The notes below the pieces were generated by a model that saw nothing but the letters and a program-made list of their open reading frames with translations, made no database searches and was not told where the DNA came from. A stretch of 13,630 nucleotides of DNA from JBJXFK01 sp046155505. Its GTDB lineage: Bacteria > Planctomycetota > Phycisphaerae > UBA1845 > Fen-1342. Positions within the stretch are counted from its first letter, which is position 1; each line of letters begins with the position of its first letter. The stretch spans positions 1-13,630 of the forward strand of contig JBJXFK010000155.1 in the NCBI GenBank assembly GCA_046155505.1. The letters run 5' to 3'. Shown here piece after piece: positions 6,055 through 12,218 of the stretch. A program made the translations under genes and the position numbers.

Positions 6055-7632
6055 CTACTCCCCATCCACCCGCAACACCCGCGGCTCCGACACATTCCCC
6101 AGCCGATCCACCGCCGATATCGCCACCGTCGTCGGCGGCTGATTGTCCGCGCCGCCCGTCACAATCAACCGATATTGCGTCCCCGGCAACACCAGCGTGT
6201 TCCAGCGGCCCTCATCCTGCATCCGCAACACCCACCAGAACACCCGCTCCGTCAAATCCGGCGGACGCCACGCCAGCTTCACGCTGCCGTCATCCATTGA
6301 GATCATGCGCGCCTCGCAAGCCGGCGGTGCGTCGGCGTCGAGCCACGTCGTCGCATGCGGAATCGCCGGCTCGGCGTACACATGCTTGGCTAACTCGTCC
6401 GCCACGCCGCCCAGATTTCGCGTCAGCGACTTCATGCTGAAGAACACGTTGCCGTGCGCGCCCTTGGATCGTGTGATCCGCACCTGATTGACCATCTCCT
6501 GCGCCGTGTATTTGTCCTTGGCGTTGATGCGATACGCCGCATTGCCCGGCATGATGTGCCGCTGATACGAGTTCTCGCCTTGCCACCAGCCGAGCAAAAC
6601 CGGATAGCTCTGCGCCGGCGGATCGATCTGCCAATAAAGCTGCGGCGTGAAGTAATCGCACCAACCCTTGTTCAGCCACAGCTTCGCATCCGCATAGATC
6701 GCCTCGTACGAATCCATGCCCTTGATCTGCGGCGGATGCCCCGGTCGCCAGATGCCGAACGGGCTGATGCCGACTTTCACGTTCGGCTTCGTCCGCCGCG
6801 TCACTTCGTACATACGTTGCACGAACCGATTGATATTGTCCCGCCGCCAATCGTCGCGACCCAGATCGCCGCCCGCTTTGGTGTAGCGGTTGTAGCTATC
6901 GGTATCGGGGAACTGCACCGGCTTCTTGTCCTTGTCCGTAACACGGTACGGATAGAAATAATCGTCGATGTGAATGCCGTCGATGTCATATCGCCGCACG
7001 ACATCCGCGAACACGCGGAGCGAGTATTCCTGCGCATCCGGCTCGCCCGGATCGAGCCAAAGCTGATCGCCATATTGCCGCACCAGATCGGGCCGCGACT
7101 GGCTGATGTGATTCTTTGCCGGCGCGGCCTTCGAGTCCTTCGTCCGCACGCGGAACGGGTTGAACCAGGCGTGCAGCTCCATTCCGCGCGCATGAGCCTG
7201 TGCAACGGCGAACGCGAGCGGGTCATAGAACGGCTCCGGCGCTTTCCCCTGTGCCCCGGTCAGATACTCCGACCACGGCTCAAGCTGCGATTCATACATC
7301 GCATCGCACGCCGGCCGCACCTGAAACACCACCGCGTTCAGGCCGATCTTCTTGCAGAAGTCGAGCGTCGCGATCAGTTCGGCCTTCTGCTCATGAACAC
7401 TCAAGTTCGGCTTGCTCGGCCAGTCGATATTCCCGACCGTCGCAATCCACGCCGCCCGAAACTCGCGCTGAATCGCCGGCAGATCGCTCTCATTGCCGAC
7501 AAACCCGCGCCGCCCCTCGCTCGGCAACGGCGGCGGCGACCCCGGCGAAACGCAACCGCCAGCCACGCCAAGCGCGCCAATGAGCAATGTGTAGAGTGCG
7601 ACGACGCGCAAACGATGCAAGCGACCTGTCAT
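6055..7632 (-). CDS. GHL10-family (YngK-like, DUF187) glycosidase-like lipoprotein (525 aa)
   Basis: The ATG at 7632 has AAGGGG 8 nt upstream and begins a lipoprotein signal (RLHRLRVVALYTLLIGALGVAGGC, written here only as its ends: basic start, hydrophobic core, lipobox-like AGGC with Cys27). Residues ~58-390 form a glycosyl hydrolase-like 10 TIM barrel. Landmarks are FRAAWIATVGNIDWPS, GLNAVVFQVRPACDAMY, ELHAWFNPFRV, DIDGIHIDDYFYPY (about 216-229), VGISPFGIWRPG and YFTPQLYWQ. The C-terminal ~85 residues look like a fibronectin-III-type module (VKLAWRPP to GNVSEPRVLRV). Proteins of this family are thought to act on cell-wall or other glycans, but substrate and catalytic residues are not firmly established for most members. 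It is expected to be anchored to a membrane. It precedes the kinase-CHASE2 gene by 64-100 nt and diverges from the DUF6268-like gene. Confidence 0.92.
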   Translation of the reverse strand: MTGRLHRLRVVALYTLLIGALGVAGGCVSPGSPPPLPSEGRRGFVGNESDLPAIQREFRAAWIATVGNIDWPSKPNLSVHEQKAELIATLDFCKKIGLNAVVFQVRPACDAMYESQLEPWSEYLTGAQGKAPEPFYDPLAFAVAQAHARGMELHAWFNPFRVRTKDSKAAPAKNHISQSRPDLVRQYGDQLWLDPGEPDAQEYSLRVFADVVRRYDIDGIHIDDYFYPYRVTDKDKKPVQFPDTDSYNRYTKAGGDLGRDDWRRDNINRFVQRMYEVTRRTKPNVKVGISPFGIWRPGHPPQIKGMDSYEAIYADAKLWLNKGWCDYFTPQLYWQIDPPAQSYPVLLGWWQGENSYQRHIMPGNAAYRINAKDKYTAQEMVNQVRITRSKGAHGNVFFSMKSLTRNLGGVADELAKHVYAEPAIPHATTWLDADAPPACEARMISMDDGSVKLAWRPPDLTERVFWWVLRMQDEGRWNTLVLPGTQYRLIVTGGADNQPPTTVAISAVDRLGNVSEPRVLRVDGE

Positions 7633-7747
7633 GATCCGCGCCCCTTTCGCTGGCATTCTGATCGCAGATACGCCGCTTGTACACGCCGCGCGGCTTCGAC
7701 TTCACGATCGCGCCTCATCGGCGCCGCCCAGCGCGCCAGGTGCTCGC

Positions 7748-7753
7748 TACAAT
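7748..7753 (+). promoter_or_regulatory. Possible -10 box (TACAAT) for the DUF6268-like gene
   Basis: GCTACAATCCGC lies 57 nt before the start at 7810 in the divergent gap with GHL10, echoing the same motif before 3134. No convincing -35 box is seen. Confidence 0.35.
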
Positions 7754-7809
7754 CCGCCTCGCAGTCGTCCTCCCAGCAAAGCTTCAGTTCGTGTTGAATG
7801 GGAGTCCCT

Positions 7810-8907
7810 ATGCCAATCGCCCGGTTGATTCGTCGCGGCGTCTGTATCGCGATCCTTGCCGTCCCGGTCGCCGCCGTCGCCCAGACCTCGCAGCCGGCAA
7901 GCGCACCGCCGCGCGGTCCGACCGGCACCGCGCCGCGCGACGCACCCGGCAGCGCCGATTCGCAACCGACCACAGAGTCGAGCGATCGTCGTGGCCGATT
8001 CGGTCAGCAAAAGCTGCAACTCTCCTACGAACCCGGCATCACCTTTCGCCAGCGCGCCGGCGAAAACGGTCGCCTCGGCTCGTTCCAACACGACCTGCGC
8101 CTCTCCGCACCGCTCTATCAGGACGATCGCCACGAATGGCTGCTGCTCAGCCGCGTGAAGCTGCTCGACTTTTCGGGCAGTGCCCGCATCCCCGACGGCC
8201 GCTGGTACAACCGCCGCCGCACGGTCGCGTTTCCGGATCATCTGTGGGATGTCGAGCTGGGTACGTCCTATCGCCATCGCTTCGACGGCGGCGTGATCGC
8301 CGGCATCGAGCTGACCATCGGCTCGCCCAGCGACAAGCCCTTCGATAGCAGCGACGAGGTTTCACTCGGCATCACCGGCACGCTGCGCGTTCCCGCCGGC
8401 GACGACGACGCGTGGCTTTTCTTCGTGAACTTCGACACGGCTCGCGACTTCGCGCCTTACGTCCCGCTACCCGGCGTCGGATACGAATTCTCGCGCGAGA
8501 AGCGCCTTTCCGGCATCGTCGGCTTCCCGTTCAGCCGCGCGCAGTATCGTGCGCTGGACTGGCTCGTGCTTCGCGGCGAGTACATCTTTCCGCACACGAT
8601 CGACGCCGAGATCGCCGTGCCGATCGACAAGTGGGAGCTGTTCGCCGGATATCACTGGCGCAACGAGCAGTATCTGTGGAGCGAACGCCGCCACGATGAC
8701 GACCGGCTGAACTACTACGAGCAGGCTGTGAAGACGGGCGTGCGTTCGCCGGCGTTTCTGGACGGTCTTGCGCGATTCGAGATCGAGGCCGGTTTCGCAT
8801 TTCAGCGGCAATACTTCGTCGGCGAGGAGTACACGGATCGCAAGTATGGCCGTCTCGGCGTCGGCGACGGACCCTATCTCAAGGTACTGCTGAGGTTTGA
8901 GCTGTGA
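7810..8907 (+). CDS. DUF6268-like outer-membrane beta-barrel protein (365 aa)
   Basis: The ATG at 7810 follows GGGAG at 5 nt; an ATG at 7798 is in frame but has no ribosome site. A signal peptide of about 24 residues (basic MPIARLIRRG, hydrophobic core, cleavage near VAQ) is followed by a Pro/Ser/Thr-rich low-complexity linker (to about 60). The rest alternates polar and aromatic or hydrophobic residues as in beta-barrels: LQLSYEPGITFRQRAG, SFQHDLRLSAPLY, WDVELGTSYRHRF, VIAGIELTIGSPSDKPF, WELFAGYHWRNEQYLW and FEIEAGFAFQRQYFVGEEY. It ends in YLKVLLRFEL, a terminal amphipathic strand typical of outer-membrane proteins. The overall pattern matches DUF6268 outer-membrane proteins as I remember them. 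The transported substrate or role is unknown. It stands alone on its strand. Confidence 0.8.
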   Translation: MPIARLIRRGVCIAILAVPVAAVAQTSQPASAPPRGPTGTAPRDAPGSADSQPTTESSDRRGRFGQQKLQLSYEPGITFRQRAGENGRLGSFQHDLRLSAPLYQDDRHEWLLLSRVKLLDFSGSARIPDGRWYNRRRTVAFPDHLWDVELGTSYRHRFDGGVIAGIELTIGSPSDKPFDSSDEVSLGITGTLRVPAGDDDAWLFFVNFDTARDFAPYVPLPGVGYEFSREKRLSGIVGFPFSRAQYRALDWLVLRGEYIFPHTIDAEIAVPIDKWELFAGYHWRNEQYLWSERRHDDDRLNYYEQAVKTGVRSPAFLDGLARFEIEAGFAFQRQYFVGEEYTDRKYGRLGVGDGPYLKVLLRFEL

Positions 8908-8925
8908 GCGGTCACAGTCGATCGC

Positions 8926-8945
8926 CGATGCGCAACCGCGCATCG
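8926..8945 (+). terminator. Perfect 8-bp hairpin just after the DUF6268-like gene
   Basis: CGATGCGC, an AACC loop and GCGCATCG lie 18 nt past the stop codon at 8907. There is no T-run, so it may be a processing or stabilising 3' hairpin rather than a full intrinsic terminator. Confidence 0.4.
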
Positions 8946-8949
8946 CGGT

Positions 8950-8980
8950 TCCGAACCCCGAGCGCGAGCGAGCGGGGTAA
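8950..8980. repeat. 31-bp direct repeat, copy 1
   Basis: This stretch is identical over 31 bp to 9092-9122. It starts TCCGAACCCCGAGCG and ends GCGAGCGGGGTAA. A related but shorter unit (ACCCCGAGCGCAGCGAGCC) lies between them at about 9058-9076. It is in the 409-nt gene-free stretch 8908-9316, which otherwise holds only repeats and the leader of the DUF3467 gene. Confidence 0.9.
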
Positions 8981-9091
8981 CTTGAGGGCAGTGAGAAGCA
9001 GCGAGTGGCCGGTGGCGCGTTGAGACAAGCGATCCGAACGCGATGCGCAAGCGAGTGACCCCGAGCGCAGCGAGCCGAACCCCCACTTCAC

Positions 9092-9122
9092 TCCGAACCC
9101 CGAGCGCGAGCGAGCGGGGTAA
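9092..9122. repeat. 31-bp direct repeat, copy 2
   Basis: Exact second copy of 8950-8980. It also forms the left arm of the long inverted repeat 9093-9203. The copies are 142 bp apart. Confidence 0.9.
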
Positions 9123-9203
9123 TGTGCGGCGTGGAGCACGCTCGCGAAAGTCGACGCCCGACTTACTCCGCACATGACCCCGTCGCTCGCGCTCCCGGTT
9201 CGG
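9093..9203. repeat. Long imperfect inverted repeat with Y-shaped tip
   Basis: The arms pair as follows. 9093-9099 with 9197-9203 gives 7 bp, then a CC/CC internal loop. 9102-9112 with 9184-9194 gives 11 bp, then a bulged A and a G-T pair. 9115-9120 with 9177-9182 gives 6 bp, then an A-G mismatch. 9122-9129 with 9168-9175 gives 8 bp. The tip holds two hairpins, CGTG-GAG-CACG (9130-9140) and AAGTCG-ACGCC-CGACTT (9148-9164), making a three-way junction. It could be an RNA gene, a mobile non-coding element or a structured 5' region of the DUF3467 transcript. Confidence 0.7.
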
Positions 9204-9316
9204 TGCGTCGCCACTCGAAATCCGCGCGCCGCGCGGTTTCCGCCGCCGACCGTCTCGTTTAGGATTCCGGGTCTGTAGCCAAACATTGACCCGAACCCAG
9301 CCCCGAGAGGTACGCC

Positions 9317-9649
9317 ATGATTTTCGGAGAAGATGAGACCGCCCCGCAAGGTCGTCCGCAGCAGCCCCAGCAGCCGCAAATTCGGCTCGACACGTCGTCG
9401 ATGGAGACCGTCTACGCGAATTTCTTCGCGCTCGCCGGCTCGCCCGACGAATTCACGCTCTATCTCGGTGCCAGCTCGCCGCTGCCCGGCATGCGCGAGC
9501 CGCTGGTCAAAGTCTCCAGCCGCGTGATGCTGCTCCCGGCCAACGGCAAGCGCCTGTTGCAGGCACTGGCCCAGGCGGTGAAGGCCCACGAAGACCGCTT
9601 CGGCCCGATCGAACTGCCGCCGCCGCAACAGCCGCCGCAGCAGGGTTGA
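9317..9649 (+). CDS. DUF3467 domain protein (110 aa)
   Basis: The ATG at 9317 has GAGAGG 6 nt upstream. After a Gln/Pro-rich leader (APQGRPQQPQQPQ-like, residues ~8-20), the core is one DUF3467 domain: VYANFFALAGSPDEFTLYLG, VKVSSRVMLLPANGKRLLQA and LAQAVKAHEDRFGPIELP. This matches the family pattern of an early 'Y-x-N-x-(F/V)-x-(I/L)-x-x-x-(P)-x-E-F' strand, a middle 'R-x-x-(L/M)-x-P-x-x-x-K-R-L' motif and a final 'Y/H-E-x-x-F-G-x-I'. The C-terminus is again Pro/Gln-rich. No signal peptide or membrane segment is present, so it is likely cytosolic. The family has no established function. It is convergent with selC, with a 105-nt gap. Confidence 0.88.
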   Translation: MIFGEDETAPQGRPQQPQQPQIRLDTSSMETVYANFFALAGSPDEFTLYLGASSPLPGMREPLVKVSSRVMLLPANGKRLLQALAQAVKAHEDRFGPIELPPPQQPPQQG

Positions 9650-9680
9650 TGCGCGAGACGCCATAGCGTCGCACAAATCG

Positions 9681-9740
9681 AGCTATCCCACAGCCAATCG
9701 CTTCGGCGTTTGATCGCTCGCGAAAGACTGAGGGATAGCT
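9681..9740 (-). other. Structured region immediately downstream of selC
   Basis: AGCTATCCC (9681-9689) and GGGATAGCT (9732-9740) form a perfect 9-bp stem; after one A-A mismatch, CAG pairs with CTG. Inside is CGC-TTCG-GCG, a stable UUCG-type tetraloop hairpin. It lies 15 nt beyond the 3' end of selC and about 30 nt past the DUF3467 stop, so it may end either transcript. A further small hairpin (GACGC-CATA-GCGTC, 9657-9670) lies beside it. No T-run is present. Confidence 0.5.
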
Positions 9741-9754
9741 TCGCTTGCTGATCA

Positions 9755-9850
9755 CGGGAGTGGATGGGAATCGAACCCACCAAGCCCTGCTGGTGCAGAG
9801 CTTCAGCGGTTTTGAAGACCGTGGGGCCCACCAGGCGCCCGGACACTCCC
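9755..9850 (-). tRNA. selC: Selenocysteine tRNA, tRNA-Sec(UCA)
   Basis: Read on the minus strand from 9850, the acceptor begins GGGAGTG and ends CACTCCC, with discriminator G at 9755; CCA is not encoded. The anticodon loop is CTTCAAA with anticodon TCA (plus-strand 9813-9815), identical to the loop I recall for E. coli selC. The variable arm is very long: 9 bp (AAGCTCTGC / GCAGGGCTT, one G-U) with an ACCA loop. The T loop is TTCGATT on a 5-bp stem. The length, about 96 nt, fits bacterial tRNA-Sec and no standard tRNA. The eighth acceptor pair (U-C), one D-stem pair and the outermost anticodon pair (A-C) are not canonical in my folding. This tRNA lets the cell read selected UGA codons as selenocysteine, with SelA, SelB and SelD, none of which is encoded here. 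Confidence 0.94.
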
Positions 9851-9901
9851 CGAAAACTCTCGCCCCAAGCCTAGCGGATTCGCCGCCAGACCGCGATGCG
9901 A

Positions 9902-9920
9902 CGCTGCATAAATTGCAGCG
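9902..9920. promoter_or_regulatory. Palindrome in the selC / M3 peptidase divergent gap
   Basis: CGCTGCA and TGCAGCG flank an AT-rich TAAAT centre. It lies about 50 nt upstream of selC on one side and about 35 nt upstream of the probable -10 box of the M3 gene on the other. A regulator binding here could affect both. Confidence 0.4.
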
Positions 9921-9953
9921 ATCCGGCGACATGCCCTCGTCACCCGAACCGTC

Positions 9954-9959
9954 TATATT
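9954..9959 (+). promoter_or_regulatory. Possible -10 box (TATATT) for the M3 peptidase gene
   Basis: CTATATTG lies 60 nt before the start at 10019, in a GC-rich gap. No good -35 box is visible at 17 nt, so only the -10 position is suggested. Confidence 0.35.
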
Positions 9960-10018
9960 GCACACCCGCGCGGCGACAATCGAGCTTGCCGCGCCCCTTC
10001 TTTATCGAGGTTCGTTCC

Positions 10019-12055
10019 ATGCGCGTTTGGACAGCGAAATTTCGCGGCAGATTGCTCGCCGCGGGGATGGTCGGAATGGTCGGATTGGCGTCAACGGTGA
10101 TGGCTCAGGAAATTCCCGACGGTTCGCCCGTGGGCGACGCGTTGAAGAAAGCGACGGCGTCAGCGAACAAGTTGGTCGCGATCGCCGACAAGGATCGCAC
10201 CTTCGCCAACACGGTCAACGCGATCGACGATTTGATCACCCAAATCGACACCGACGCCGGCATGACGCAGTTCATGGCCCATGTCTCGACCGACGCCAAG
10301 GAGCGTGCCGCCGGCCAGCTCGCCGAGCAGCACGTCGCCGACTGGCGGACCGAGTTCATGAAGCGCGAGGACGTGTACAAGGCGGTCAAGAGCTTCGCCG
10401 AGACCAAGCCGAAGCTCGACCCCGTGCAGCAGAAGCTGACCAGCGAGATCCTGCGTGAGTTCCGCCGCAACGGCATGGAGCTCAGCAAGGAAAAGCGCGA
10501 CGAGGTGATGAAGCTCGAAAAAGAGATCATCCGCCTCGGCCTCGAGTTCGAAAAAAACATTCGCGAAGACGCGACCAAGGTGCCGCTCACCAAGGCCGAG
10601 CTTGAGGGAATGCCCGACGACTGGTTTGCGAACGTCCCAAAGAGCGGCGACATCTATCTCGTCGGCATGGACTATCCGACATACGTACCGCTGCAAGAGA
10701 TGTGCAAGAACGAAACCACGCGGGCCAAGACCTGGATCGCGTACAAACGCCGCGCGGGCAAAAAGAACATCGAACTGATCGAACAGATCATCGGCCTGCG
10801 GGCGCAGGTGGCCCAGACGCTCGGCTATGCATCGACCGCCGACTACCAGACCGAAACGCGCATGTCGAAGAACGCCAAGGCCGTGATGGACTTCTACGAG
10901 AAGCTCCGCCCGATCGTGCGCAAGAAAGCCGAACTCGATCTGAAGGAATTCACCGCCGCCAAGCGTGAGGAAACCAAAGACGCCGACGCTAAGCTCATGC
11001 CGTGGGATCAGGTCTATTACGAAAACTACCTGCGCAAGACCAAATACGCCGTCGATTCGGAGAAGGTGAAAGAGTATTTCCCGATGGAGGCCGTCGTGAA
11101 CGGCCTCTTCGGCGTCACGCAATCGCTCTATGGCATCGAGTATCGCGACATCACCGCCAAGGCTTCGAGCAAGGGACGCCCGCTGTGGCACCCGGATGTG
11201 AAGCTGTTCGAAGTCTGGGACAAGGCGTCGAACCAACTCCTCGGCGAGTTCTACATCGATCTCTACCCGCGCGAGAACAAGTATTCGCACGCGGCGTGCT
11301 GGGGTTTGGTGAGCCGCAAGAAGATGGCCGACGGCACGATCCAGAAGCCGCTCGCCGCACTCGTCTGCAATTTCCCGAAGCCGACCGGCGATAAGCCGGC
11401 GCTGGTCCCGCACGGCGACGTCGAGACATTCTTCCACGAGTTCGGCCACTGCCTGCACAACATCCTGACCGAGGCCGATTACGGCTCGTTCGCCGGGACG
11501 TCGGTGGCGCGCGACTTCGTCGAAGCCCCGTCGCAGATGTTCGAGAACTGGGTGTGGGACGCGGCCGTGCTCAAGACATTCGCCAAGCACTACAAGACCG
11601 GCGCGGCGATTCCGGATGAACTGGTGCAAGGCATGATCAAGGGCAAGCACCTCGGCAGCGGCATGTTCGTCGAACGGCAGTTCTTCTACGGCCTGGTCGA
11701 CATGTCGTTTCACGGCACAAAGGATGGCAAGGTCGATACGACCGCGGTGCAGGCGCGGCTCGCCGCAGAAGTCGAGCAGTATGCGGCGATTCCCGAGACG
11801 TACTTCCACGCCGGGTTCGGACATTTGATCGGCTATCAGGCGGGCTATTACGGCTACATGTGGTCGCTGGTCTACGCGAGCGACATGTTCCAGCGGTTCA
11901 AGGAACTGGGCATGCTCAGCCCGGAAGCCGGCATGTACTATCGCAAGAAGATCCTAGCTCGCGGCAGCACGATGGACGAGTTGGAGATGGTCAAGGACTA
12001 CCTAGGCCGCGAGCCGAACATGGAAGCGTTCCTGAAGCACCTTGGGTTGAATTGA
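10019..12055 (+). CDS. Exported M3-family metallopeptidase, thimet-oligopeptidase-like (678 aa)
   Basis: The ATG at 10019 has GAGG 8 nt upstream and begins a signal peptide (basic MRVWTAKFRGR, core with GMVGMVGLAS, cleavage near VMA-QE). An open frame back to 9896 lacks this and is not used. The mature protein is mostly helical, ending in a zinc-peptidase domain. HEFGHCLHN places the HExxH motif at 473-477, and RDFVEAPSQMFENW supplies the third ligand Glu502, 25 residues after the second His, as in M3A enzymes. FGHLIGYQAGYYGYMWS (about 599-615) carries the conserved substrate-binding Tyr residues. All catalytic residues are intact. M3A peptidases cut short peptides; most bacterial ones are cytosolic, whereas this one should work in the periplasm or outside. 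Typical length is about 680, so it is complete. It diverges from selC and stands alone. Confidence 0.95.
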   Translation: MRVWTAKFRGRLLAAGMVGMVGLASTVMAQEIPDGSPVGDALKKATASANKLVAIADKDRTFANTVNAIDDLITQIDTDAGMTQFMAHVSTDAKERAAGQLAEQHVADWRTEFMKREDVYKAVKSFAETKPKLDPVQQKLTSEILREFRRNGMELSKEKRDEVMKLEKEIIRLGLEFEKNIREDATKVPLTKAELEGMPDDWFANVPKSGDIYLVGMDYPTYVPLQEMCKNETTRAKTWIAYKRRAGKKNIELIEQIIGLRAQVAQTLGYASTADYQTETRMSKNAKAVMDFYEKLRPIVRKKAELDLKEFTAAKREETKDADAKLMPWDQVYYENYLRKTKYAVDSEKVKEYFPMEAVVNGLFGVTQSLYGIEYRDITAKASSKGRPLWHPDVKLFEVWDKASNQLLGEFYIDLYPRENKYSHAACWGLVSRKKMADGTIQKPLAALVCNFPKPTGDKPALVPHGDVETFFHEFGHCLHNILTEADYGSFAGTSVARDFVEAPSQMFENWVWDAAVLKTFAKHYKTGAAIPDELVQGMIKGKHLGSGMFVERQFFYGLVDMSFHGTKDGKVDTTAVQARLAAEVEQYAAIPETYFHAGFGHLIGYQAGYYGYMWSLVYASDMFQRFKELGMLSPEAGMYYRKKILARGSTMDELEMVKDYLGREPNMEAFLKHLGLN

Positions 12056-12057
12056 TC

Positions 12058-12080
12058 GCTGCGCGACGATTGAGCGCAGC
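12058..12080 (+). terminator. Hairpin directly after the M3 peptidase stop
   Basis: GCTGCGC and GCGCAGC form a perfect 7-bp stem with a 9-nt loop, starting 3 nt past the stop. No T-run follows; the next element is a large palindromic repeat, so the pair together may form the transcript end. Confidence 0.4.
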
Positions 12081-12082
12081 TG

Positions 12083-12153
12083 GGGGAGCATCGGCCTCCG
12101 GCCGGTGCGTATTCAATTTGCACTGGCCGGAGGCCGATGCTCCCCGCGCAATT
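12083..12153. repeat. Dispersed palindromic repeat, family A, copy 2
   Basis: Arms 12084-12108 and 12120-12144 are complementary over 25 bp with one mismatch, separated by an 11-nt spacer ending in TCAATTT. The left arm is identical to that of copy 1 (2949-2973), and the flank CGCGCAATT recurs. It sits between two convergent genes, where it could serve as a two-way terminator. Confidence 0.9.
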
Positions 12154-12179
12154 AACTCATCGCGAATTCCTCGATTTTG

Positions 12180-12205
12180 TGGAGCAGCCGCCCTCGGCTG
12201 CTTTC
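12180..12205. repeat. Short hairpin repeat, family B, copy 1
   Basis: TGGAGC leads into stem GCAGCCG (12184-12190), a CCCT loop and CGGCTGC (12195-12201), then TTTC. The same arrangement recurs at 13489 and, with a different stem, at 13601. It lies 14 nt beyond the 3' end of the convergent MBL-fold gene. Confidence 0.75.
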
Positions 12206-12218
12206 TTCGTTCGAATCA

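Noticed and set aside
4500..6440. 646-codon open frame on the plus strand, opposite the kinase
   Set aside because: It is the antisense shadow of a gene with intact kinase and CHASE2 motifs. The translation is Arg/His/Ala-rich with no recognisable domain and no ribosome site; such frames arise from codon bias in GC-rich DNA.
6454..7797. 447-codon open frame on the plus strand, opposite GHL10
   Set aside because: Arg/Ile-rich antisense shadow of a well-supported GHL10 gene; it runs through the real gene's start region.
8950..9122. CRISPR array
   Set aside because: Only two identical 31-bp units exist, 142 bp apart, and the third is a partial variant. There are no regular spacers or cas genes.
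9896..10018. 41-codon N-terminal extension of the M3 peptidase
   Set aside because: It would bury a clear signal peptide and run through the probable -10 box and a palindrome. The ATG at 10019 has its own ribosome site.
10160..11824. 554-codon open frame on the minus strand, opposite the M3 peptidase
   Set aside because: It is antisense to a complete peptidase. Its product is a Leu/Val/His-rich mirror of the sense codons, without domain motifs.
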